34,766 bases of DNA, taken from NCBI GenBank assembly GCA_009746045.1, contig RPFO01000006.1:1-34766 (forward strand). The letters are read 5' to 3'. Source of the DNA: Mesostigma viride. Its lineage: Eukaryota; Streptophyta; Mesostigmatophyceae; Mesostigmatales; Mesostigmataceae. Made by a program: the position numbers and the translations under genes. This document shows, one piece after another, positions 1 to 10,079 of the stretch. Below the pieces are notes generated by a model. That model ran no database searches, was not told the DNA's origin, and saw only the letters and a list, made by a program, of their open reading frames with translations. The first letter of the stretch is position 1. Each line of letters starts with the position of its first letter.

Positions 1-1300
1 CGCATACGTGAGCACCGTGAGGACGAGGACCTTGAAGAGCATGCGCTTGCGGTGCTCGTCCAGGCCCTTGGAGCGCCAGTAGGTGTTGAGCGAACGGAGC
101 TTGGCCCAGGAAAGGCCGATGCGGGTGTCCACATCGTCGGCAGTGTCCGGAAGCCAACTCCCCAACAGCTTGAAGCGGTCGCGGAGTGGGACCTCCGTCC
201 CGTCTAGCAGGCGCGGCAGCGGTGGGCGACTGGAGGCCCCAATCACCATCGCCTCAGTTTTGACACTAATCTCCAACCCCACCGCCCTCGCCTCCAGGCC
301 CAGACAGTCCAGCCAGGTCTGAATGTGCTCGGGGCGCGCGATGAGGGTGGTGTCGTCCGCGTAAATCAGGTCAGCCAGGCGGTAACCCGTGCTAACCCCG
401 CCGTGCCCACGCTCGTTAAGGATGTCCAAGCCTGGCTCGAACCCCTTAAGAGCAGTAAAGCGCGCACGTGCCTGGCGCATGACGTGGTCCACGACAATAA
501 TGAACAGGTATGGAGACAGGACACAACCTTGCCACACCCCGTGGTGAAGGGGGAATGGTGGGGTGGTGCCTTCCGCAGTCCGCACTACTGCCTGTGAGCC
601 CTCATACAGTCGGCGAATGGCAGCAATAAACGCTGGTGGCACGCGGTCCAGAGCTAGGATGGCCCAAAGAGCCTCCCAGAGGACCGTGTCAAAGGCCTTG
701 ATATAGTCAACAAAAATGAGGACCAGCGGCAAACTGTCAGGGGGAAGGCGACGCACCTCCTCCATCAACCGGCGCGCGACAAACACAGCCATGACAGTGT
801 TACGACCACTACGGAAACCCATCTGAGACTCACCCAGGTGTGGGTCCAGCGCGGCGCGGAGCCTGTGCAGCATCATGCGCATGAAGACCTTCAGCGCGGC
901 GCTCTGGAGGCAGACACCCCGGTAGTTACCGGGGTCAGCAGCAGAGCCCTTCTTGTACAGCATGACGCGGATGGCCGTCTGCCACTCAGCAGGCGGAGGC
1001 TCGTCAGAGAGCAGGACACGGTTGCAGAACGCCAGCAGAAGATCCCTAACCGCCAGATCAGGGGTCTTCAGCAGCTCAGCAGAAAGGTGGTCGGCCCCGA
1101 CCGCCGCATCGTACCGCAGGCGAGCAAGGGCGCCGTCCAATTCCTCCAAAGTGAAGGGGTGGACGACGTCGTTGGTGGCAAGGCAGCCCTCCTTCAAGGC
1201 GGGGACTTGGTAGTCCGCGGCCGAGGAGGGGGGCGCTGGCGGCGGCGGGGGTCCGGCGACCCCGAGGCGGGCGGCCGTCTCGGGGTGAAGCGGCGGGGGG
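1..1300 (-). CDS. LINE ORF2, reverse transcriptase part (cut by window edge)
   Basis: Reverse-strand reading frame with reverse transcriptase hallmarks in the right order: a first-palm motif VDYIKAFDTV near 700, a GVWQGCVLSPYLF motif near 520-555, and the catalytic LIYADDTTL motif at about 346-372, followed by a KLLGSWLP thumb-proximal block. RT copies the element RNA at a nicked chromosomal target. It continues the endonuclease frame upstream (1194-2975) but is offset by one base; the frames meet at a G9 run (1295-1303). The 3' end and any tail lie outside the window. The family matches RTE-like non-LTR elements by its endonuclease style, but I cannot fix the clade. The motifs are seen directly; I read the frame by eye and did not check every codon for stops. 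Confidence 0.85.
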
Positions 1301-2975
1301 GGGCGCGAGCCCCACCGGTCAAGGAAACATTGTGGGCCAACCAGCGGTCAAGGCTTACCGGCGCCGTGCCGTCCCCCGTGTGCTCCACCGGGGTGCGCTG
1401 CCGCCGGCCGCCGAGCCGGTCGAGGTGGTACCACATGTCCTTGCCCTGGTTGCGAGCCTGGCAGGCCTTGGCATCCGCGATGCACTGGGCCGCCTCCGCG
1501 TCCTGAGCATGCTCGTAGGCCTCCACAAGGGCGGCCTTGAGCAATGGTTTCTGCAGCGGGTCCCGGTTACGCTTGAGGCGGTGCCGGGCGGCCAAGACCT
1601 TGGGGTCCTGGCGGTAGAGCGGGCCGGGGCGGCGGCGGGGCATGACCGGCAGGTGCCGGGCCGCCAGCAACGGGGCACGGGCCGCAAAGCCCGCAAAAAT
1701 GGCTGCGTTGGGGGCACCCTTGTCCAGCTCGTCGACGTCCGCCCGGGCGTCCAGTGCCGACAGGTACTTCCGTCGGCACCAGTTCCGCTCGTGCTCGGCG
1801 TCCGTCCAGTCCTCAGGATCTCCCTTGACCGGACGTAGAGCAGACCAGTCAGGGCGGACCACTGGGGCGCGGCGCGCGGGGACGTGGAACCGGAGCCGAA
1901 GGGTCGCGCGCACCAACCGGTGGTCAGAGCACACCGTGGGCGTGTCAAACACTCGGGTGTCCAGAACCGAGGTACACCTGGGCTGCCGTACCACCACGTA
2001 GTCCAGACAGGCCTGACGGCCGTTAGGGCCACGAAAAGTGACCAAGTCCTGGGAGGGACGTTGGAAGTGGCAGTTGACAGCAACCATCCCGCTATCCCGC
2101 AAAAAGGCAGAAAACAGGGGAGTGTTGTCATTAGCAGCAGTGTCAGCAGGCGCAAAGCGACTGCCAGCAGTACCCACGGGGAGCGTGGCATTGGCGTCTA
2201 GCAGCATAACCAAAAAGTGGCGGGCCGGGGTGGCCCCCTCAAGGCTGTGCAAGTCCTCGAAGAACTTCTGGCGTTCCAACGCAGGTAGACCACTATGGGG
2301 TGCGTAGCCCACCCCCACCGTGAGGTGGTGTTTAGACCGCCCCTCGACGGAGGTGAAGTGTGCTACCATAAGGCGTGGCGTTAGAAACTTAAGCGTGCTG
2401 AGGCTAGCAACTGCCAGCGGCGAACACAAAAGACCAACACCACCTTGGCCAGACGTACCGCTGCCAGCGAAGAAAAACCGCCAGCCACCCGCCAAGCGAT
2501 CAGTGCTCACCATGCCAAGTGGCACCGTGCGGCGGTGTTCCTGGACGCCTAATATAGACACACGATGCTCAATGCAAAATGCGACTAGCTCCTCTACCCG
2601 GCAGCTATGGTCGTCATCTAGCAATGTGCGGGTGTTAAAAGTGGCAAGGGCCAAGGATGCCTGCTGGCCCACCAGGGGAGGACGACGATGGGTGATGGGG
2701 GTGGATGCGGCGGGGGGTGGAGGTGGGGGTGAAACGGAGGGGGGAAGGGAAGCGGTAGAAATAGTGCTTTTCATCGCATTTATTTTGTCCTGCAAGCGTA
2801 GGATGCGAGCCTGCCGCTTGCTCGGGGTATTCGGGGTTGGGGCTGATTGCACAACGCCGAGGCGTAGGTAATCTAGCAAACGTTGGGTTTTACGAATCTG
2901 ACATTTGACAGATGAGGTTGTGGCCCGAAATACCGGCACCACCATGGCTTTCACCCGACGGTTAGGTCGAGGCAT
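1194..2975 (-). CDS. LINE ORF2, APE-type endonuclease and linker
   Basis: 593-codon frame. After a basic N-terminus and a Pro-rich spacer comes an exonuclease-endonuclease-phosphatase domain: LATFNTRTLL at about residue 108, the catalytic-Glu block LGVQEHRR near 140, an Asp/Asn block LLDANAT near 256, DYVVVR near 325 and the C-terminal catalytic SDHRLV near 348. This enzyme nicks the target for target-primed reverse transcription. NTRTL with QEHRR resembles RTE-like elements. The last ~30 residues (Arg/Pro-rich, from the G9 run at 1295-1303 to the stop at 1194) look out of frame, because the reverse transcriptase continues in the neighbouring frame. GC content is much higher than in the following 15 kb. 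Confidence 0.85.
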   Translation of the reverse strand: MPRPNRRVKAMVVPVFRATTSSVKCQIRKTQRLLDYLRLGVVQSAPTPNTPSKRQARILRLQDKINAMKSTISTASLPPSVSPPPPPPAASTPITHRRPPLVGQQASLALATFNTRTLLDDDHSCRVEELVAFCIEHRVSILGVQEHRRTVPLGMVSTDRLAGGWRFFFAGSGTSGQGGVGLLCSPLAVASLSTLKFLTPRLMVAHFTSVEGRSKHHLTVGVGYAPHSGLPALERQKFFEDLHSLEGATPARHFLVMLLDANATLPVGTAGSRFAPADTAANDNTPLFSAFLRDSGMVAVNCHFQRPSQDLVTFRGPNGRQACLDYVVVRQPRCTSVLDTRVFDTPTVCSDHRLVRATLRLRFHVPARRAPVVRPDWSALRPVKGDPEDWTDAEHERNWCRRKYLSALDARADVDELDKGAPNAAIFAGFAARAPLLAARHLPVMPRRRPGPLYRQDPKVLAARHRLKRNRDPLQKPLLKAALVEAYEHAQDAEAAQCIADAKACQARNQGKDMWYHLDRLGGRRQRTPVEHTGDGTAPVSLDRWLAHNVSLTGGARAPPRRFTPRRPPASGSPDPRRRQRPPPRPRTTKSPP

Positions 2976-3017
2976 GGTAGTGGTGAGCTGTGAGGAGTGC
3001 CGAGGTAAGATCCGACG

Positions 3018-3180
3018 TCGTAATTTACGAGGTAGTAATTTACGAGGTAGTAATTTACGAGGTAGTAATTTACGAGGTAGTAATGTACGAGGTAGTAATG
3101 TACGAGGTAGTAATTTACGAGGTAGTAAGGTACGAGGTAGTAATTTGCGAGGTAGTAATTTACGAGTTGGTAATTTACGA
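3018..3180. repeat. 15-bp tandem array, unit TAATTTACGAGGTAG
   Basis: About eleven copies of a 15-bp unit with single-base variants (TTT, TGT or AAGG forms) directly upstream of the LINE reading frame. The period of five codons gives a spurious repeated peptide in two frames. Related GGTAGTAA and GTAATTTACG words recur at about 15850-16030. Confidence 0.95.
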
Positions 3181-3890
3181 TCCCGGTACTCGGTCCCGTA
3201 GGTTACGACGTCGTATGCTTCTCGCGTACACTACCGGTACTACAATCATGTCGCTATGTCGTTCTGAATTGCAGTACGCATGTCACTTATCAGAATTTCA
3301 CTTTGATTTCACTTATCATTTCGGTCAACCTAACCCCTAACACCCATTTACCCGGGGGAAAAAAATGAATGGCATTTGCAGCAAGGCTCATGCAAGACGA
3401 GTTCCTATTTCATAAAAAATTTCATTATTAAATGCAGGATTACATGTCATGCACAAAAATCCAACGCCTTCACAGAAAATAGCATATCAAGTCTTCTGAC
3501 GACAATATCAAGTCAATATCAAATTCGTGGCTTCTCTTCGTGGCTTGAAATACTGTTTCCATGCGGTGCTTAGGACAGCTCCGGGGATGTCGGCACCGCA
3601 CAGAAGCTCCATCCGGGAGCAAGTGCGCCGGGGGAAGATGTTGTACATCCAGAGCTCGATATGTGCGGGAAGCCGTCGTGTTGGAAACCGAGGTGTCTGC
3701 ACATAATTCCGCGCGCAGGCAGCTTGTGCCTTTACGGGGGAAGACCTGCGACACAAAAACCGTGTCCGGACAATGCAATACGGAGAAATGGCAACGGCAG
3801 ATGGAGTCGGCTAAGGCCGCTTGTAAGGAAAGTGATTTTTAATGCACGAATAAATGTATAATGCATGCTACATCGCCATCGCTTGGGCGG
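3181..3890. other. No recognisable gene
   Basis: Mixed-composition sequence with only short chance frames on both strands. I see no protein family, RNA gene or strong repeat here. Confidence 0.5.
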
Positions 3891-3899
3891 TGAAAAGAC

Positions 3900-4135
3900 A
3901 AGGACCAACCACATGCCCCCACCTACCCTTCGTGCATCCCGCCCTTGACGAGGCACAACCATGTGCCCCCACCTACCCTTTGTGCGTCCCTCCCTTGACA
4001 AGAAACAAGCACGTGCACCTATCTAACCTTTGTGCATCCCTTCCTTGGCAAGGAACAAGCACACCCACCCACCTACTCCACATGCATCCCTCCCTTGACA
4101 AGGAACAAGCACGATCACCCAGCTACCCACTAGCA
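3900..4135. repeat. ~54-bp degenerate tandem repeat, four copies
   Basis: Four head-to-tail copies of a unit with the words CCACCTACCC, TGTGCATCCCTCCC and TTGACAAGGAACAAGCAC, starting near 3904, 3957, 4012 and 4066. Copies differ by point changes and small indels. Confidence 0.85.
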
Positions 4136-4369
4136 CGGCAGCAAGGCAGACCTTACAATGGCAAGTGATGTTTATCGGTAGAAACTGTTAGACAACTAGC
4201 AAACGAGCCAGCCGGTGAAGAGCAAGGCACACATGCAAGGAATTTGTCGTTGCCTATGTCTACGCTTGTGTTTGTCACTGCAGTTGAAATCTGCATTTGC
4301 ATCAGCAGGCCCGATCGAACCCCATGTCGCCACCCGCATTTCCACTTATACTTCACGGCCCCTTATTCT

Positions 4370-4760
4370 TCTCTTGTGCCTGCCTTTGCCCTAACTGTTA
4401 CCCTAGCATCTGCCCTTGCCCCTATCCTTTGATCCCCAGTGTTTGCCGTTGCCCTCATCCTTTCCCTAGTGCCTGCCCTTGTCTTCATCTTTTCCCTTGT
4501 GCCTGCCCTTGCCCTTGTCCGTTCCCTCGTGCTTGACTTGTCCTAATCTCTTTCCCTTGCGCCTGCCCTTGCCCTTATCCGCTTCCCTTGTGCCTGCCCC
4601 TGCCCTTGCCCTTGTCATTTCCCTTGAGCCTGCCCTTTTGGCAAGCACAAGTGCCTTTGTCCTTTCCTTGGCCTTGTGCTTGCTCTTCCAGTTTCCCTTT
4701 CCTTTGCTCGTGCGGTTGCCTTTGCTCTTACCCGGGTGCTTGCCCTTGCCGTTTGCAAGC
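4370..4760. repeat. Pyrimidine-rich minisatellite
   Basis: Imperfect reiteration of CTTGTGCCTGCCCTTGCC-like words, so one strand is almost all C/T with interspersed TG. Long frames on both strands here are artefacts of the repeat. Confidence 0.85.
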
Positions 4761-4764
4761 TGCA

Positions 4765-5480
4765 TTATTGTCTTAGCAAGCTAGCAAGTGCAAACTGGCA
4801 CTGAGCCAGAAATGCAAGCAAAGCAGCCAGTGTAAATAAGGATGGACGGGAACAGTAGAAAGCTAGGGGTGGCAACGGTGCTAGAGCTCATGGCAACAAG
4901 GTGGTCCCATTCTTGCTGCATTGGGTGCGTTGCGTGGGTGGGATATTGCGAGAGGGGGACATTCTTGCCTTGGTTGTGTTTTCACATGCACCCGGTGCTT
5001 GAATTTATGCGTGCAAGGGTGGCTGGTATCCCAACCAACAGCCTAAGAGGAAAAAGAGTGCTTAGAAAGCAAGAATGACTTAATGTTGGTAATAGCAGTG
5101 GCGGCGGCAGCAAAAACTGTTGTTATAGATGCAAGCTACAACACTGCGGATGGTTTCTCACACTAATGTGGATAATGATAATGCATGCCACTTAACGGGA
5201 CCATATAAACCACAACAAGAATAAATCGTGAGAGCAAAAGAAAGGGGAGTACAAAATGGCCGGCTTACCTAGCTACAGCAAAAAAATTACATGAAAAACA
5301 AGATAACTCACCTTTGTCGCAGCAGTGACCATATCAGACAGCTCACAAAAACTTGTTGATCCTTGAAACTTCCTGCTTGAAGGCAGCCACCAACGGTCTG
5401 GAGTTTTCACCCCAGTCCTTCTCAACAGCCAAGGAAAAGGGAAAGAGAGAGGAGGGGTGCGGGAGGGACAAGAGAGCGGG
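4765..5480. other. No recognisable gene
   Basis: AT-richer spacer between the pyrimidine minisatellite and the GA tract. Only short frames without family resemblance. Confidence 0.5.
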
Positions 5481-5488
5481 GGGTGGGA

Positions 5489-5691
<203 letters not shown>

Positions 5692-5699
5692 GAGAAGTG

Positions 5700-6450
5700 C
5701 GGGTGGGGGTGGGAGAGGTGGGATGGAAGATTCACTACGTTAGCAGGCGACTAAACTGCTACAATGACACAAAACCACGGAGCTAGGCCCTTCACTCCAT
5801 CAGATCAGAGTGAAAACCCATGTTGAAACTGGGACAAATGCCATTAGAATGTTACTATGACCGTGGCTAGTAAACGTGAATTGACACCCAGGTTGTGACT
5901 TCAACGATTGGAGGCAACCTTGCCAAGTCTCCCAAATGCAGTCGGCTAGACAAGCTTCACAAAAAACGCAGCAAACATGTTAACGTTGCTAATATTCCAA
6001 CGACGCGCATCCGCAGTCCGGCTGCCAATGAAGTCTTCTTGGTCGCCAGCTGTGCACAGAGGAGTAACCGCTAGAGACGCCAATTTGCGAACAACTCATT
6101 ACAATTACAAAGCGCAGGAAGCAGATGGCTATGCATCAACAATTACTTCCGCTCGCCCTCGTATTTAGCCAGGTCTATCTGCCCAAACTGGGTAAATGTT
6201 TTGCGATCGGTGAAATTGGCACTCTAGTGACTTACTTTCCCAGAAAGTGTCCATTCACACGACAACCGACTCACGCTCACACGTCGTGAGGAGTTGCCGA
6301 TAGGATAAAGAAGCCGAACGATGAATTGCTGTACATAAATGCCACGCTAACGGCGTCGTGAACTGACTTCTTGCAATCACGATTAAAGTGCCCGGCCCAA
6401 CAACAAATTGGCGACACACGACCCCGCAACTGGAAAAGAATTCTGGCCAC
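5700..6450. other. No recognisable gene
   Basis: Unique-looking spacer with no supported gene, RNA or repeat. Confidence 0.5.
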
Positions 6451-6944
6451 GGCCGGGCCCACTTCAAATGTTCCGCCGTCCAAGCCAAGTGTGTGACACT
6501 TTTTCGCTATTTTCGCAAAAAAAAAAATAAAATTTCGCACGAGTTCGCGTGATTTTCGCGTGATTTTCGCAAAATTTTCACACATTTTCGCACGATTTCG
6601 CACGATTTCGCACAATTTTGCATGATTTCGCACAATTTCGCATGGATTTCAACCAAGGGTCGTTTTGGGGAGTGACGTTTGACAAAATTTCGCATGAATT
6701 CACACACGTTGTGCACATCAAAATTTTTTACCGTCGACATTTTTCACATGAAATTTCGCACAATTTCAGCAAATTTCGCACAAATTCGCACGATTTCAGC
6801 AAATTTCACACGATTTCAGCAAATTTCGCACAATTTCGCACGATTTCGCACGACGAATCACTCTGCAGAGTGACGATCGTCGAAAAAGTCAAAAAAACGA
6901 CCAAAAGTGTCACACTTTTCGGAACATTTGAAGTGGGCCCGGCC
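6451..6944. mobile_element. Foldback/MITE-like element with 25-bp terminal inverted repeats
   Basis: The left end 6451-6475 (begins GGCCGGGCCCACTTCAAATG) is the exact reverse complement of 6920-6944. Just inside both ends is a related AAGTGTGACACTTTT-like palindromic block. The interior is filled with degenerate TTTCGCACGA and TTTCAGCAAA repeats and has no credible reading frame. About 494 bp with terminal inverted repeats and no coding capacity fits a non-autonomous DNA transposon or foldback element. I did not identify a certain target-site duplication. Confidence 0.8.
6515..6860. repeat. Degenerate ~10-bp TTTCGCACGA repeats inside the foldback element
   Basis: Dozens of copies of TTTCGCAC with ATT, GAT or AAT spacers and a subset with TTTCAGCAAA. 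The local frames made of repeated FAQF/AKLCEI-like words are by-products. Confidence 0.9.
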
Positions 6945-7185
6945 CCACATTGATATACATCGGTTTGATAAAGTAAAACCTCGCATTCGGTTCTGGCTAG
7001 CCTCAAACGCATGCGCCTTGAAACCTTTATCCTCCTGGCGGCCACAGTTTCTCGGTTCTCTTGTTCCGTTGGTCGTGCCGCTAGCGTGCCAGCCGCTCCA
7101 GTCCCTAAAATTCAAATTCGTGTTGTTCGAGAAAACGTTGTCGGGTCGGCGACGGCACGATGCCGGGCCGGGCTGCATGGGCCAT

Positions 7186-7615
7186 GGAGGGTGGTGGTAC
7201 ACAAATACCGTACAGGTGGTACACAACTGCAGCCAGGACAACAGCCGGGCGCTGCGTACCTGCCGTGGGAAGGAGGGGGGTGGTACACAAATACCGTACA
7301 AGTGATACACAATTGCAGCCAGGACAACAGCGGGTCGCTGCGTACCTGCCGTGGGAAGGAGGACAAGTGATACACAAATACCGTACAAGTGATACACAAA
7401 TACCGTACAAGTGATACACAATTGCAGCCAGGACAACAGCGGGTCGCTGCGTACCTGCCGTGGGAAGGAGGACAAGTGATACACAAATACCGTACAAGTA
7501 ATACACAATTGCAGCCAGGACAACAGCGGGTCGCTGCGTACCTGCCGTGGGAAGGAGGACAAGTGATACACAAATACCGTACAAGTGATACACAAATACC
7601 GTACAAGTGATACAC
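7186..7615. repeat. Tandem array A, left block (~85-110-bp unit)
   Basis: Four copies of a composite unit holding GTGATACACAAATACCGTAC, an ATTGCAGCCAGGACAACAGC block and a CTGCGTACCTGCCGTGGGAA block. Some copies carry an extra short ATACCGTACAAGTGATACAC module. The same unit returns at 8345-8520, on the other side of array B. Confidence 0.95.
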
Positions 7616-7639
7616 AATCTTATATATCTTAATAGAGAT

Positions 7640-8250
7640 ATTAGTTCCCAGCGCGTCGTTGTCTCACTTGAGTGAGACAACGGGTAGTTTCCAGCGCGTC
7701 GTTGTCTCACTCAAGTGAGACAGATATTAGTTCCCAGCGCGCCGTTGTCTCAGCGTAGCGTGTTCAAGTGAGAAAACGGGTAGTTCCCAGCTAGCCGTTG
7801 TGTCAAGGTAGATAGACAACGGGTAGTTCCCAGCGCTTCGTTGTCTCACTCAAGTGAGACAGATATTAGTTCCCAGCGCGTCGTTGTCTCACTCTAGTGA
7901 GACAGATATTAGTTCCCAGCGCGTCGTTGTCTCACTTGAGTGAGACAACGGGTAGTTTCCAGCGCGTCGTTGTCTCACTCAAGTGAGACAGATATTAGTT
8001 CCCAGCGCGTCGTTGTCTCACTTGAGTGAGACAACGGGTAGTTTCCAGCGCGTCGTTGTCTCACTCAAGTGAGACAGATATTAGTTCCCAGCGCGTCGTT
8101 GTCTCACTTGAGTGAGACAACGGGTAGTTTCCAGCGCGTCGTTGTCTCACTCAAGTGAGACAGATATTAGTTCCCAGCGCGTCGTTGTCTCACTCTAGTG
8201 AGACAGATATTAGTTCCCAGCGCGTCGTTGTCTCACTCGGGGTAGTTCCC
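7640..8250. repeat. Tandem array B (~43-bp unit with palindromic core)
   Basis: About fourteen copies of a ~43-bp unit with GTTCCCAGCGCGTCGTTGTC. Units alternate between an ACGGGTAGTT and an AGATATTAGTT linker, giving a higher-order ~86-bp period. Many copies carry a perfect palindrome; the best, at 7658-7681, has arms GTTGTCTCACTT and its complement. Confidence 0.95.
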
Positions 8251-8344
8251 GGCGCGCCGATTTCTCACTCCCCTTCCTCCGCCCCCCGGTGCCACTTGCT
8301 AATTCCCCCAAACTGCCACGTCACAATTCCCGGCTTTCATCTTG

Positions 8345-8520
8345 CAGCCAGGACAATGTTCAGCGGGTCGCTGCGTACCTGCCGCGGGAAGGAGGACAAG
8401 TGATACACAAATACCGTACAAGTGATACACAAATACCGTACAAGTGATACACAATTGCAGCCAGGACAACAGCGGGTCGCTGCGTACCTGCCGCGGGAAG
8501 GAGGGGGGTGGTACACAAAT
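8345..8520. repeat. Tandem array A, right block
   Basis: Two further copies of the array A unit, including the GCAGCCAGGACAA and GCTGCGTACCTGCCG blocks. Array B therefore sits inside array A. Confidence 0.9.
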
Positions 8521-9225
8521 ATCCGACCTATATATTAGCAATAGCCGCCGCCTATCAAACAGGTCCTATTCATCACGAGCGTCAACCAGTGTTTTTTTTA
8601 GTGGCGATATGCCGCCAAATGTGGCGGTGTGGCACTTTTTTTGGCAAAATGTGGCGGTGCCACCCACTTTGACAGGGCACCCAAGAAGCCACAATTTGGC
8701 CGTGCTGTTCTACTTTGTAGTTTCGTTTCGCCACAGGGTGGCCGTGCCTGAAGTTCACTCTAGTACAGGTTACGCCACAATTGGCGGTGTCAGCCGGTCT
8801 TCCGGCCGGCGTTCCGCCACAAGCCTCCCCAGTACTAGAACTACTATGAGTACTACTATGACTGACTGACTTACTGACTGCATAGTGCATGTACGTAGAG
8901 CCCGGCCAAGTGCCAAGTGGCAAGTGGCCCGCTGCCAGAGACCAGAGTGCACTGTGCAGACTGCAGCTTGTGTGCATTTTCACTTTTCAGGCTTCAGCTG
9001 GCTGGCGGCCTGGCGGCTGGCGCCTCAGTTATTACGTCACTCGCCAGCCATACAGTACTGTACTGCATTGACTAATGTGTTTCGACTTTCGGCACTACAG
9101 TAATCGTTTTGTTAAGCAGTGGCTGTAGTAGTAATCGTTGTTGTTAATTTACCAAGTACGCCCGGCGCCGATGCCTGAGACGGAGACGCTCGCCCGCCTT
9201 GTGTTATGCCTGTACACAAGCAGGC

Positions 9226-9299
9226 ATTCACGCCTTAAGTTGGGTTCGAGGTTTTTGGTCAACCCAACTTCAGGCGTGAACCTAACTTAAGGCGTGAAT
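9226..9299. repeat. Inverted repeat with 16-bp perfect arms
   Basis: ATTCACGCCTTAAGTT (9226-9241) pairs exactly with its complement at 9284-9299. A second inner pair, GTTGGGTT and AACCCAAC, lies between the arms, so the segment can form a compound hairpin. Confidence 0.85.
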
Positions 9300-9722
9300 G
9301 ATTATACTAAATTCTACTAGTTTGAACTTAAGATAATTAAACATACTATTCTGAACTACTTTGAACTTGGAATGCCAGTACGGCGCCGCGCCGCGCTGAC
9401 CCCGCTGCCGGTAGGGTCATTTGCTGCACCAAAAAGCCAGCCCGCCACACGTGGCCGTGCCAAGCCCAATTTTAATTGGCTTAAAGCCACACATTGGCCG
9501 AGTAAACTCAAGTTTTCATAGTTCGAAACGCCACAAGTGGCCTAGCGCCACTAGTAACGAAAACCTTAAAAAAAACACTGGCGTCAACGCCCCGTCATCG
9601 CCCCGTCATCGCCCGGCCGAGGGCCTTAACCTGTTAACTCTTTATTCGGAGTGATAGTCAACGACCTAAATACTACGGACTACCAATAGCTACCGCATAT
9701 AAAACATGGGCTTTTCATCACG

Positions 9723-9774
9723 CCCGTCGAGGGCGATGACGGTGACGCTCGTCACCGTCATCGCCCTCGACGGG
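9723..9774. repeat. Perfect 24-bp-arm hairpin
   Basis: The arm starting CCCGTCGAGGGCGATGACGG is repeated exactly in inverse orientation after a 4-base GCTC loop. It belongs to the same family as the palindrome at 10019-10050. Confidence 0.95.
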
Positions 9775-10018
9775 CCAACATCTAAACTCTTCTCTTAATC
9801 AACAAAGTATATTACCAATAGCCGCTGCCTATCAAACAGGTTCTATTAATCACGCGCGTGAACGCCCCGTCATCGCCCCGTCATCGCCCCGTCAGCGCCC
9901 CGTCATCGCCCTGCCGAGGGCCAACCTCTTAACTCTTTATTCGGAGTAATAAAAAACGGCCTATATTGTGAATAGCTGCCGCCTATCAACCAGGTACTTT
10001 TCATCACGCCCGTCGAGA

Positions 10019-10050
10019 GCGATGACGGTGACGGCCGTCACCGTCATCGC
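10019..10050. repeat. Perfect 32-bp palindrome
   Basis: The half-site GCGATGACGGTGACGG is followed at once by its exact reverse complement. It shares the GCGATGACGGTGAC core with the hairpin at 9723-9774. Confidence 0.95.
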
Positions 10051-10079
10051 CCTGCCGGCATTGCCATACAAGAAGAAGC

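Larger units (their letters stand above)
1..2975 (-). mobile_element. Non-LTR retrotransposon (LINE), 5' part
   Basis: Endonuclease and reverse transcriptase frames in LINE order on the reverse strand. The 5' side abuts a 15-bp tandem array (about 3018-3180) that may be its 5' region. The 3' end is not in the window. Confidence 0.85.
8539..10050. repeat. Dispersed family with CAATAGCCGCCGCCTATCAA words
   Basis: Four copies of a ~25-bp word based on AATAGCCGCCGCCTATCAA, at about 8539, 9683 (diverged), 9815 and 9969. Each is followed by a TCATCACG or TAATCACG word. In the 9.6-10.05 kb copies these lead into CCCCGTCATCGCC repeats or GATGACGG palindromes. This looks like several nested insertions of one short non-coding element. 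Confidence 0.65.

Noticed and set aside
838-2871. Several plus-strand frames of 100-220 codons
   Set aside because: Shadows of the high-GC LINE reading frame on the other strand.
6858-7710. Frames of 130-245 codons with repeated VYHLYGICVSL words
   Set aside because: Translations of tandem array A; the repeat unit is non-coding and recurs at 8345-8520.
7640-8250. CRISPR-like array of ~43-bp units
   Set aside because: Units are contiguous near-identical tandem repeats without unique spacers, in eukaryotic DNA, with no cas genes.
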